Part shown: in pieces, positions 30,577 through 39,401 of the stretch
Layout: each line of letters begins with the position of its first letter
Numbering within the stretch: position 1 is the stretch's first letter
Origin: Schwartzia sp. (in: firmicutes)
Lineage (GTDB): Bacteria > Bacillota > Negativicutes > Selenomonadales > Selenomonadaceae
NCBI GenBank assembly: GCA_017383125.1
Contig: JAFNYY010000114.1
Span: 1 to 40,694 of the forward strand
DNA length: 40,694 nucleotides
Reading direction: 5' to 3'
The notes under the pieces: model-generated
Database searches by the model: none
The model's input: only the letters and a program-made list of their open reading frames with translations
Told to the model about the DNA's origin: nothing
Position numbers and translations under genes: made by a program

Positions 30577-30612
30577 ATAAAAAAGGTCTGCCAGCTGATG
30601 CTGACAGACCCT
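30577..30612 (-). terminator. Terminator of the secreted-protein gene
   Basis: On the minus strand ggtctgtcagc-atca-gctggcagacc is followed by TTTTTTAT. On plus this is the A tract at 30577-30584 and the stem at 30585-30610. Confidence 0.88.
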
Positions 30613-30629
30613 AATAGCTTTGTTCATTA

Positions 30630-31214
30630 TTACCGTTTGTGCTGTGCGGTCTTTATGCGGGCAAAACGGTGGGCAAATTTTGCAGAGGTAATGAAGTAGC
30701 TTTTGAGGACTCGGGCGAAATCCTCAGAGGTGGTGTTGCTCATTGCGATGGCAAAGGCGAAGTTGCCGCGAACCCAACGGGCGGCATAGCTGCCATGGTC
30801 GGTGGAGCAGATATCTACAGTAACCAGATCAGAGGAAAGGAGCTGAGTGGTAGCCCATTCATATCCTACAAAACCGCTGATGTCATCGAGACCGCTGTCA
30901 GTACGGAGAGCGGTACGAACCATCAGCTCGCTGCCGTCAATCTGATTGACGAAGCGGAGGTCGCTGACGCGGCCGGCGATAGCAGAAATGATTACAGCCG
31001 GGTCATAGGCTCGATATATGTCACCGGGGAGATAGAGTACAGGGAAGCCAAGAGCATTCTGGAGAGACGGGATATCTTCATAGGTGCTGATGGGATTAGC
31101 GTCTGTGGCAGCGGCTTCGGTGGCAGGAGCTTCCTCAGCGAAAGCAGGAGCAGCGAAGGAGAAAGCAGCAACAGCGGCTACGGCCAAAGTTTTTTTCAGA
31201 CTGGCAAGTTTCAT
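30630..31214 (-). CDS. Secreted protein of unknown function
   Basis: A 194-residue protein with a clear signal peptide: KLASLKK, then the hydrophobic TLAVAAVAAFSFAA and cleavage after AFA (about residue 26). The mature part begins with an Ala/Glu/Thr-rich linker, then YEDIPSLQNALGFPVLYLPGDIY, AIAGRVSDLRFVNQIDGSELMVRTAL, DSGLDDISGFVGYEWATTQ and VRGNFAFAIAMSNTTSEDFARVL. This order (a KALGF-like segment, an IxGxxAEIRF-like strand, then RxAxGxxDISG) recurs in secreted proteins of gut Firmicutes, none of known function to me. The start follows ggaggaa 7 nt upstream. It is monocistronic with its own promoter and terminator. It may sit in the periplasm of a diderm cell. Confidence 0.82.
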   Translation of the reverse strand: MKLASLKKTLAVAAVAAFSFAAPAFAEEAPATEAAATDANPISTYEDIPSLQNALGFPVLYLPGDIYRAYDPAVIISAIAGRVSDLRFVNQIDGSELMVRTALRTDSGLDDISGFVGYEWATTQLLSSDLVTVDICSTDHGSYAARWVRGNFAFAIAMSNTTSEDFARVLKSYFITSAKFAHRFARIKTAQHKR

Positions 31215-31257
31215 TATTATTTCCTCCGATGTATCTTTGTTAAAACAATACCGTTAC

Positions 31258-31287
31258 ATTATAACGCAGTTATTCATAAAAATGCAA
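31258..31287 (-). promoter_or_regulatory. Promoter of the secreted-protein gene
   Basis: On the minus strand TTGCAT (31282-31287), an 18-nt spacer and TATAAT (31258-31263). Confidence 0.7.
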
Positions 31288-31356
31288 TGTAATTATTACC
31301 ATTCTGTATCTTACTTCATCGTATACCTGCAGCAGCAGGTAAGGTTTATAAATAGC

Positions 31357-31408
31357 GTCAACCAATCTTGTTAACCTGGTTGACAATATGGGTTGACGGT
31401 CTTATTAT
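31357..31408 (+). promoter_or_regulatory. BirA-type operator overlapping the bioDA promoter
   Basis: The inverted repeat GTCAACC (31357-31363), 14 nt, GGTTGAC (31378-31384) has the spacing of biotin-repressor operators. The promoter TTGACA (31380-31385), 17 nt, TATTAT (31403-31408) uses the right half-site as its -35 box, so a bound repressor would block it. Extra half-sites GTTAACC (31370-31376) and GGTTGAC (31391-31397) are nearby. Confidence 0.75.
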
Positions 31409-31439
31409 AGAGTAAGAATTATTATTCAGGAGGCCTATT

Positions 31440-32126
31440 ATGGGTAAGGGAATATTTATTACCGGAACAGGAACCGATGTTGGGAAAACATTTGTCACAG
31501 CTCTCATCGTTAAGAAGCTTAGAGATGCCGGAAAGAATGCCGGGTATTATAAGGCTGCAATCTCAGGAGCCGAGAAGGCAGAGGATGGGACTCTCCTGCC
31601 GGGGGATGCTCTCTATGTGAATAAGGTAGCCGGTATCGGTGAATCCGTAGAGAACCTCGTAAGCTATTCGTATTATGAAGCTGTGTCTCCGCATCTAGCA
31701 GCAAGAATAAATAATCAGCAGATTGATTTCTACAAAATTCGTGCCGATTATCAGCGGGCATTGGAAAAGTATGAGCTGCTGACAGTGGAAGGCTCCGGCG
31801 GCATCATTTGCCCCCTTCGCTGGGATGATAAGCAGCATGTGATAATAGATGACATGGTTTCTCAGCTGAAGCTGGGTGCCATCGTTATTGCCGATGCAGG
31901 TCTGGGAACGATAAACAGCGCCGTGCTGACACTTGAGCATCTTTATATCCGTCACATTCCCTGTCGGGGTGTCATCCTGAACAACTGGCATCCGGGCAAT
32001 CTCATGGAGGAGGACAACCTCCGGATGATTGAGGAGCTGACCGGAGTGAAGGTTATTGCCAAGGTCGAGCCGGGAGCCACCGAGCTGGACATCGATCCGG
32101 AGTTCCTGGCTTCGCTGTATGCCTGA
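31440..32126 (+). CDS. bioD: Dethiobiotin synthetase
   Basis: A 228-residue ATP-dependent enzyme closing the ureido ring of dethiobiotin from 7,8-diaminopelargonate and CO2. Marks: GKGIFITGTGTDVGKTFVTALIVKKL (P-loop), YYKAAISGA with the carbamate Lys, VSYSYYEAVSPHLAARIN, LLTVEGSGGIICPL with the catalytic Glu-Gly-Ser-Gly-Gly, and VIVIADAGLGTINSAVLTLEHL. The site for substrate binding reads KAAISGA rather than the KPVxTG common in enterobacteria, a form also seen in other Firmicutes. It is the first gene of the bio operon, with aggaggcc before the ATG, and is probably repressed by BirA. bioB and bioF are not in the window. Confidence 0.95.
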   Translation: MGKGIFITGTGTDVGKTFVTALIVKKLRDAGKNAGYYKAAISGAEKAEDGTLLPGDALYVNKVAGIGESVENLVSYSYYEAVSPHLAARINNQQIDFYKIRADYQRALEKYELLTVEGSGGIICPLRWDDKQHVIIDDMVSQLKLGAIVIADAGLGTINSAVLTLEHLYIRHIPCRGVILNNWHPGNLMEEDNLRMIEELTGVKVIAKVEPGATELDIDPEFLASLYA

Positions 32127-32159
32127 GAATAAATGAAACTGTAATAGGGAGAGATAGAA

Positions 32160-33521
32160 ATGATGAAAATTGACGAGCACTGGGAAGAACGGGACCTTGC
32201 CCATATCTGGCATCCCTGCTCCCAGATGAAGGACTACGAGACGCTGCCCCCGATGGTCATCGACCATGCCAAGGGTGTATGGCTCTACGATGTTCACGGC
32301 AACAAGTATCTGGACATTGTCGGCTCCTGGTGGTGCAATCTGCTGGGTCACTGCAACCCCACCATCAACGAGTTCGTAAAAAATCAGATTGACAAACTGG
32401 AGCATGTAATTTTCGCCAACTTCTCCCATGAGTCGGCCATCCGCCTCACCGAGGAGCTGCTTCAAATCGTGCCGCCGGGACTTACCAGGTTCCATTACAA
32501 CGACAACGGCTCTGCCGCTGTTGAGTGTGCGCTGAAGATTTCCTTCCAGTATATGTATCAGACCGGCCGCAGTGAGAAGAAGCGGTTTATGTGCCTCACC
32601 GAGAGCTATCACGGCGAAACAATCGGCGCACTGTCCGTAGGCAGCATGGACCTTTTTGCCAAGATGTATCAGCCGATGATGATGGACAATATCCATGTAG
32701 AGGCACCGGACTGCTATCGCTGCCCTTACGGCTGCAACCGTGATACCTGCGACTGTCCCTGCTTTGAGCATGCAGAGAAATCCTTTGCCGAGCATGCACA
32801 TGAGACGGCAGCAATGATTGTTGAGCCGCTGCTTCAGGGTTGTGCCGGTATGCGGATTTATCCTACCAGGTATCTGCAGAAGCTCCGCAAGCTCTGCGAT
32901 GAGTACGATGTACTCCTCATCGCAGATGAAATTGCTACCGGCTTCGGCCGTACCGGCGAAATGTTTGCCTGCGGCAAGGCCGGAATCACCCCGGACATTA
33001 TGTGCATATCCAAGGGCCTTACCGGCGGATATCTCCCCATGTCCGTAATGGTAACTACCGACAAGATATACGATGCCTTCTATGCTGAGTACAATGAGCA
33101 TAAGGCATTCATGCACAGCCATACCTATGCCGGCAATCCGCTGGGCTGTGCCACCGCTCTGGCTGTACAGCATATTTTCCGCACCCAGCCAATCTTCTCC
33201 AACATGACTGTGAATGCAAAGTGGCTCACCAGCCGACTGAACAGCGCACTTGGTGATCATCCGAATGTAGGTGAAATTCGCCACATCGGTCTGATTCATG
33301 CCATCGAGTTTGTAGCAGACAAGGCAAACAAGACACCATTTGACAGCAAGAAGCGTCTCGGCTATGAAATCTATAAGTACGGTCTGAAGCGGGGAATCGT
33401 CCTGCGTCCGCTGGGCGATATCATCTACTTCAACCCGGCCCTCAATATAACTCAGCTGGAGCTGGAAGAGGCTGTGAAGCTGACGGTAGAATCCATCGAG
33501 GCAATTCTCCCCAGGAAATAA
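32160..33521 (+). CDS. bioA: Adenosylmethionine-8-amino-7-oxononanoate aminotransferase
   Basis: A 453-residue class III PLP aminotransferase making 7,8-diaminopelargonate with S-adenosylmethionine as amino donor, the step before BioD. Marks: DLAHIWHPCSQMKDYETLPPMVI, the BioA-specific N-terminus; YLDIVGSWWCNLLGHCNP; FANFSHESAIRLTEELL; YNDNGSAAVECALKISFQY; TESYHGETIGALSVG; LLIADEIATGFGRTGEMFACGKAGITPDIMCISKGLTGGYLPMSV with the PLP Lys; and HSHTYAGNPLGCATALAVQ. A Cys-rich stretch CYRCPYGCNRDTCDCPC near residues 181-197 is not part of the enterobacterial enzyme and is found in related Firmicutes. The start ATG 32160 follows gggagag; a second ATG follows directly. Confidence 0.95.
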   Translation: MMKIDEHWEERDLAHIWHPCSQMKDYETLPPMVIDHAKGVWLYDVHGNKYLDIVGSWWCNLLGHCNPTINEFVKNQIDKLEHVIFANFSHESAIRLTEELLQIVPPGLTRFHYNDNGSAAVECALKISFQYMYQTGRSEKKRFMCLTESYHGETIGALSVGSMDLFAKMYQPMMMDNIHVEAPDCYRCPYGCNRDTCDCPCFEHAEKSFAEHAHETAAMIVEPLLQGCAGMRIYPTRYLQKLRKLCDEYDVLLIADEIATGFGRTGEMFACGKAGITPDIMCISKGLTGGYLPMSVMVTTDKIYDAFYAEYNEHKAFMHSHTYAGNPLGCATALAVQHIFRTQPIFSNMTVNAKWLTSRLNSALGDHPNVGEIRHIGLIHAIEFVADKANKTPFDSKKRLGYEIYKYGLKRGIVLRPLGDIIYFNPALNITQLELEEAVKLTVESIEAILPRK

Positions 33522-33536
33522 ATGTTCCTGTAATGC

Positions 33537-33576
33537 AAACCAACGGTAAGCATCATGTTTGCCGTTGGTTTTTGTA
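33537..33576 (+). terminator. Terminator of bioDA
   Basis: aaccaacggtaag pairs with ttgccgttggtt and is followed by TTTTTG. Confidence 0.85.
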
Positions 33577-33582
33577 TTTATA

Positions 33583-33611
33583 TTGTATGATTGTCGGTTT
33601 TATGGTATTGT
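33583..33611 (+). promoter_or_regulatory. Possible promoter of scpB-glpK-glpF
   Basis: TTGTAT at 33583-33588, a 17-nt spacer and TATTGT at 33606-33611. Moderate match. Confidence 0.4.
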
Positions 33612-33662
33612 AAGAGGGTTGGATTTAGAGATTGATAAGACAGAAAGATGCGGAGGTATCCA

Positions 33663-34238
33663 ATGACCTGTGAAGAGCTGATAGCTCCTCTGACAGCAGT
33701 GCTGTTTGCTGCCGGGGAACCGCAGACCGTTGAAAGACTGACCGAAATTTTTGATTGCGGACAGGATATGATGAAGGCAGCCCTTGTCCGGCTGGAGCGC
33801 AAGCTGGAGTCGGAGGACAGCGGGTTGATTCTTCAGTCTTTGGCGGGCGGCTACCGCCTGGCGACCAGACAGGAATACTATCATTATGTAGAAAAGCTCA
33901 ATCAGCTGAAGCCGAAGAAGCTGTCGGCGGCGCTGATGGAGACGCTGGCAATCATCGCCTTCCGGCAGCCGGTGACACGGCAGGAAATAGAGGCTATCCG
34001 CGGAGTCAGCGCGGACAATGCGGTCGGGCGTCTGCTGGAGATGGAACTGATAAAGGAAGCAGGGCGAAAGGATGTCATCGGACATCCGATACTTTTCCGT
34101 ACCACGGAAAACTTTCTGGCGACCTTTGGACTGGAGGATTTGTCCTGCCTGCCTGAACTGCCTGAGCTGCAGCTGCCTCCGGAGCAGGGAGAAGATTTTG
34201 TCCAGCTCAGTTTGTTGAATGATGAAGTAAATAATTAA
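33663..34238 (+). CDS. scpB: Segregation and condensation protein B
   Basis: A 191-residue subunit of the SMC-ScpAB condensin complex that organises and segregates the chromosome. It has two winged-helix domains: LIAPLTAVLFAAGEPQTVERLTEIF with the following RLERKLESEDSGLILQSLAGGYRLATRQEYYHYVE, then LSAALMETLAIIAFRQPVTRQEIEAIRGVSADNAVGRLLEMELIKEAGRKDVIGHPILFRTTENFLATFGL, the most conserved part. The start at 33663 follows ggaggt 6 nt upstream; an ATG at 33648 overlaps that site and is rejected. scpA, normally the upstream neighbour, is absent here. glpK starts 18 nt after the stop. Confidence 0.92.
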   Translation: MTCEELIAPLTAVLFAAGEPQTVERLTEIFDCGQDMMKAALVRLERKLESEDSGLILQSLAGGYRLATRQEYYHYVEKLNQLKPKKLSAALMETLAIIAFRQPVTRQEIEAIRGVSADNAVGRLLEMELIKEAGRKDVIGHPILFRTTENFLATFGLEDLSCLPELPELQLPPEQGEDFVQLSLLNDEVNN

Positions 34239-35759
<1,521 letters not shown>

Positions 35760-35777
35760 TTTCAAAGGGGAATCTTA

Positions 35778-36503
35778 ATGGATAATCTTGTGGGTGAATT
35801 TGTCGGCACTACCGTTCTGCTTGCCTTCGGCTGCGGCGTCAATGCAAATCTTTCTCTGAAAAAAACCTTCGCCAACGGCGGTGGATGGATTTGCACCGCT
35901 TGGGGCTGGGGTCTCGCAGTACTTCTCGGCGTCTATACGGCAGTGGCTCTCGGAGCGCCGCAGGCTGACCTGAATCCGTCTGTTACGCTGGCGAAGACTC
36001 TGGCCGGGGTGTATACTGTACCGCAGTGTTTGGCCACTATGGCGGCTGAGCTGGCTGGCGGTGTTGCCGGTGCTGCTGTAGTGTGGCTTGCTTATCTTCC
36101 GCACTGGGAGGAGACTGACGACCAGGGGACGAAGCTTGGCGTATTTGCTACCGGTCCGGCTGTAGACAAGCCGGCCTGCAACTTCATCTCCGAAGTCATC
36201 GCTACCTTCATGCTGATGTTCCTTATCTGGATGGTGTTTGCCGTACCAAACGGTCCTCTGCCTCCCGGCTTTGGCCCCTACTGTGTAGCTCTTATCATAG
36301 TGGCTATCGGTCTTTCCTTTGGCGGTACTACCGGCTACTCCATGAATATGGCTCGTGACCTTGGACCTCGCATTGCTCATGCCATCCTGCCGATTGCCGG
36401 CAAGGGAGATTCCAATTGGGGCTATGCCTGGATTCCTTCTTTGGCTCCTATGGCCGGCGCCGTCCTCGCCTATGCAGCGGCAAAGGCACTCGGTGTCCTT
36501 TGA
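35778..36503 (+). CDS. glpF: Glycerol facilitator (aquaglyceroporin)
   Basis: A 241-residue MIP-family channel with six membrane helices, passing glycerol through the inner membrane to GlpK. LVGEFVGTTVLLAFGCGVNANLSLKKT is the N-terminal helix. The first half-helix motif is ADLNPSVTLAKTL (NPS instead of NPA). The second is GYSMNMARDLGPRIAHAI (NMA instead of NPA), keeping the selectivity-filter Arg. Both changes leave the pore Asn in place. EEFIATFMLMFLIW-like ISEVIATFMLMFLIWMVFAV is the fourth helix. It is 18 nt behind glpK and clearly in the same operon; the start follows aaagggga. Confidence 0.92.
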   Translation: MDNLVGEFVGTTVLLAFGCGVNANLSLKKTFANGGGWICTAWGWGLAVLLGVYTAVALGAPQADLNPSVTLAKTLAGVYTVPQCLATMAAELAGGVAGAAVVWLAYLPHWEETDDQGTKLGVFATGPAVDKPACNFISEVIATFMLMFLIWMVFAVPNGPLPPGFGPYCVALIIVAIGLSFGGTTGYSMNMARDLGPRIAHAILPIAGKGDSNWGYAWIPSLAPMAGAVLAYAAAKALGVL

Positions 36504-36541
36504 AAATAAAAGATAAATAGGGGACGCAGACCCCTCGCTGG

Positions 36542-36585
36542 CAAGACCGCTGACGGATTTTCCCGCGGCGGTCTTGTCTGTTTTG
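36542..36585 (+). terminator. Terminator of the glp operon
   Basis: aagaccgc (36543-36550) pairs with gcggtctt (36568-36575), closed by an inner cgg/ccg region and followed by GTCTGTTTT. Confidence 0.7.
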
Positions 36586-36618
36586 CAGGATAATTGTAGA
36601 AAGAAGTTTTTAGATAAC

Positions 36619-37959
36619 ATGAGACTTTCGAGTGTAATAAAAAATACAATGGTGGCACTGCTTACCGGTACAGTCTGTCTCGGCGGAAGTCTGCCGGCAG
36701 AGGCAGCAGATATCACCGGACTGACTGTGAGCAGCGTATCGAAGCCGGTATCGCTGTCTCCGCTGCTCCGCTGGGATCGGTATGCAGACGCAGTCTGCTT
36801 TGAACTGGAGCTTTTTGATGAGAGACCGGGGCAGCTGAATAAGAATGGAAAAAGTCCGGTGGCTATATGGTGCAATGAGTATGTATTCAATAATGCCTGT
36901 AATGTTCCGCTGTACAGGATAGTAGGAGAGGACTTTTCCGGTTATCTCTGGTGGCGGGTGAGACCGCTGAATTTTGACCATGAGCCAATCGGTGAATTCA
37001 GCAGTCCGGCAGAAATATTCGTCAGCGATGGGGAAGCGAGGATGAATGCTCCCGAGCCGATGTGTGATGATGCGCCGAAGCTTTTGTATCCGGTGTATAG
37101 CTGGGTAGGGCAGCATGATGCCGATAAGTACAGGGTAGAAATATACTCCGGAAATCCGGCGAAATCGGGAGGAGCAATTCTCCTTGGCACACTGGATGCA
37201 GACCTTTCGGAGAAGTATGACGATGTGCCGCGGCAGGATAGTCCGGATGTGTACTGGCGGGTACATGCCTACGATAAGGACGGAGAGCCTCTTGGCCAAT
37301 GGTCTGCTCCAAAGAAACTGAAAAGGCTTAAGGGAAGACAGCATATCGCCGTGTACGGTGACAGCATCAGCCATGGCGGCGGTCGTATGTCATACAGTCC
37401 GGACATACCGGAATACAGCTATCTGACCTACCTGAATTTTCGGGCTGGCAATCTGGCCTGCAGCGGCCGGACTACTGCGGACATGGTGGAGAATTTCCGG
37501 TCGGATGTGCTGCCGTTCAGACCACGGTATCTGCTCATCCTTGGCGGTTCTAATGACCTGCGGGCAGAATGGGGCGACCCCAAAGAGTCAATAAACAACA
37601 TTCGCCAGCTGTCCGAGCTGTGCGTTGACAGTGGGATACGACCGATATTTCTGACGCTGCCGCCGATCAATCCCCAGCAGATAGCCAAAGCCTTTGGGGA
37701 TAAGAGTGCCGATGACTGGCGCGCTAAATTCGATGCGCTGAATGAGTACATCAGGACGCTTCCTCACATAGATGCTGCAGCTCCCTTTGAAAAGCTGTCC
37801 GAAGGAAGGGGAATGCCGGCGGAGCTTGCGGTAGACGGTCTCCATGGAGATGTTAAAGCGAAGCAGATGATGGCGGAGTCGATAAATAAAAATTGGGCGG
37901 CAGCAAAGAAATCCGCTGACAGGTGGTACAAAGCAAAAATAAAGGAGAGAAAGTCCTGA
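36619..37959 (+). CDS. Secreted SGNH/GDSL hydrolase with N-terminal Fn3-like repeats
   Basis: A 446-residue protein. The signal peptide covers about residues 1-29 (RLSSVIKNTMVALLTGTVCLGG, cleavage after AEA). Two related segments follow: SLSPLLRWDRYADAVCFELEL ... YLWWRVRPLNFDHEPIGEFSSP and LLYPVYSWVGQHDADKYRVEI ... VYWRVHAYDKDGEPLGQWSAP, which look like fibronectin III-like domains. The SGNH domain starts at IAVYGDSISHGGG (nucleophile Ser in GDS), then NLACSGRTTADM (block II Gly), LILGGSNDLR (block III Asn) and VDGLHGDVKA (block V Asp and His). It probably removes acyl groups from a surface or periplasmic glycan or lipid; the substrate is unknown. No good ribosome site precedes the ATG, but later starts would cut the signal peptide. 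Confidence 0.85.
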   Translation: MRLSSVIKNTMVALLTGTVCLGGSLPAEAADITGLTVSSVSKPVSLSPLLRWDRYADAVCFELELFDERPGQLNKNGKSPVAIWCNEYVFNNACNVPLYRIVGEDFSGYLWWRVRPLNFDHEPIGEFSSPAEIFVSDGEARMNAPEPMCDDAPKLLYPVYSWVGQHDADKYRVEIYSGNPAKSGGAILLGTLDADLSEKYDDVPRQDSPDVYWRVHAYDKDGEPLGQWSAPKKLKRLKGRQHIAVYGDSISHGGGRMSYSPDIPEYSYLTYLNFRAGNLACSGRTTADMVENFRSDVLPFRPRYLLILGGSNDLRAEWGDPKESINNIRQLSELCVDSGIRPIFLTLPPINPQQIAKAFGDKSADDWRAKFDALNEYIRTLPHIDAAAPFEKLSEGRGMPAELAVDGLHGDVKAKQMMAESINKNWAAAKKSADRWYKAKIKERKS

Positions 37960-38066
37960 TTTTTCGTAAGTATCTAATGAAATTTTAATTATTTCCTGCT
38001 ATACTCGATCGTGGGTTAATGTAACAGAATCCTTCTAAATTTTTCATAGATAAAGAGGTCATCGGA

Positions 38067-39401
38067 ATGAAGCTGGTTGAGAAGGCCCAGGCAAAACTAG
38101 AAGAACTGAAGCAGAAATACAACGGACTGGACAGACGAAAAAAATGTATCGTGGTGGGCATCGGCTGCCTGCTCTGCTGCGTAATCATGTATGTCTGGTT
38201 TGGGATAAAGACCGACAAGGGGACGCGGCCGAAGCAGCGGGGCGGCGCACCGCTGGTGGCTGTTTACAAGGCTGAACGCAGGGATATGGGTCGTCGGGTG
38301 ACTCTCGCCGGACAGACTGTATCCGACGCAAGCATTGACCTGATACCAAAGTACGACGGACGAATCAGTGATGTACGCGTTGACCTTGGTACCGTGGTCA
38401 AGAAGGGCGATATCCTCATGGTGCAGGATACGGAAAACCTTGATATCTCAATCAGGCAGAATACCGCTTCCACCCGGCAGGCTGAGGCGGCTGCTGCCGA
38501 AGCGGAGGCTATCTACAACGCCAACTTTATAAAAGCTGAGGCTGACTTTGCAGTAGAGTCCAATCGCTACGAGCGAAATCTTCACCTCTATGAAATCGGA
38601 GCAATCTCGAAGGATCAGCTGGATGTACTCCACCAGAAATATCTTGTGAGCAAGGCTGCCTATGAGCTGCTTGCTAATCAGCATGCGGAGGGTGTCGCCT
38701 CTGCCGCTATAGAGGCGAAGCGTCAGGCAGCACTGAAGGAAGCCTACGGCACCGATGCTCTGAAGAAGCAGCGAGATGACCTCATCATGCGTGCTCCCCG
38801 CGACGGCGTTATTTCTTACCGCAATGCGGAAGTCGGCGGAATGGCCAAGACAAATCAGAAGGTATTTACCCTTGTCGATAACAGCCACATGTATGTGGAC
38901 TGTTCCCTGTCGGAATCGGATGCAGCTGTTCTGGAGCCGGGTGTCCGGCTCGATGTAAAGGTGGAGTCCAAGGGAATTACCCTGCCGGGACGGCTGATTT
39001 TTGTCAGCCCGGCTATGGAGGACGGCTCCCGTACCTACAAGGCACGAATCGAGCTGGACAAGGGCGAGGGCTGGGAGAAGGCAAACCTTCGGGCCGGACT
39101 GTTTGCCCGGGCTTACGCCAATATCGTCCAGCGCAGTAAGGCAATCTTCGTTCCCAAGGAAGCTGTTATCAAGCGTAACGGCAAGACCAGCATCTTCATC
39201 GTCCGTGATGACCTGACAGTAGAACGCCGCAGTGTCCGGGTCGGTCTTATCAATGATCAGATGGAGGAAATTCTGGAGGGCGTCAACGAGGGCGAGACCG
39301 TTGCTGTCACCAATCAGGACAAGCTGGCCGACGGCGTAAAAATCAAGGTGGATGAGGACTACCATGACCCCAGCCACGGAGAGCAGGGGATTAAATCATG
39401 A
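38067..39401 (+). CDS. RND efflux membrane fusion protein (HlyD/AcrA family)
   Basis: A 444-residue periplasmic adaptor. One N-terminal membrane anchor (CIVVGIGCLLCCVIMYVWFGI, about 27-47) lies after a charged 25-residue helix in the cytoplasm. RVTLAGQTVSDASIDLIPKYDGRISDVRVDLGTVVKKGDILMVQD is the first lipoyl half, then a coiled-coil hairpin rich in Ala and Glu (ASTRQAEAAAAEAEAIYNAN to about 215), the second lipoyl half DLIMRAPRDGVISYRNAEVGGMAKTNQKVFTLVD, a beta-barrel domain and the membrane-proximal end. Unlike AcrA it is not a lipoprotein; there is no lipobox. The stop overlaps the start of the pump gene by 4 nt (ATGA). The outer-membrane channel gene is not in the window. Transported compounds are unknown. 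Confidence 0.93.
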   Translation: MKLVEKAQAKLEELKQKYNGLDRRKKCIVVGIGCLLCCVIMYVWFGIKTDKGTRPKQRGGAPLVAVYKAERRDMGRRVTLAGQTVSDASIDLIPKYDGRISDVRVDLGTVVKKGDILMVQDTENLDISIRQNTASTRQAEAAAAEAEAIYNANFIKAEADFAVESNRYERNLHLYEIGAISKDQLDVLHQKYLVSKAAYELLANQHAEGVASAAIEAKRQAALKEAYGTDALKKQRDDLIMRAPRDGVISYRNAEVGGMAKTNQKVFTLVDNSHMYVDCSLSESDAAVLEPGVRLDVKVESKGITLPGRLIFVSPAMEDGSRTYKARIELDKGEGWEKANLRAGLFARAYANIVQRSKAIFVPKEAVIKRNGKTSIFIVRDDLTVERRSVRVGLINDQMEEILEGVNEGETVAVTNQDKLADGVKIKVDEDYHDPSHGEQGIKS

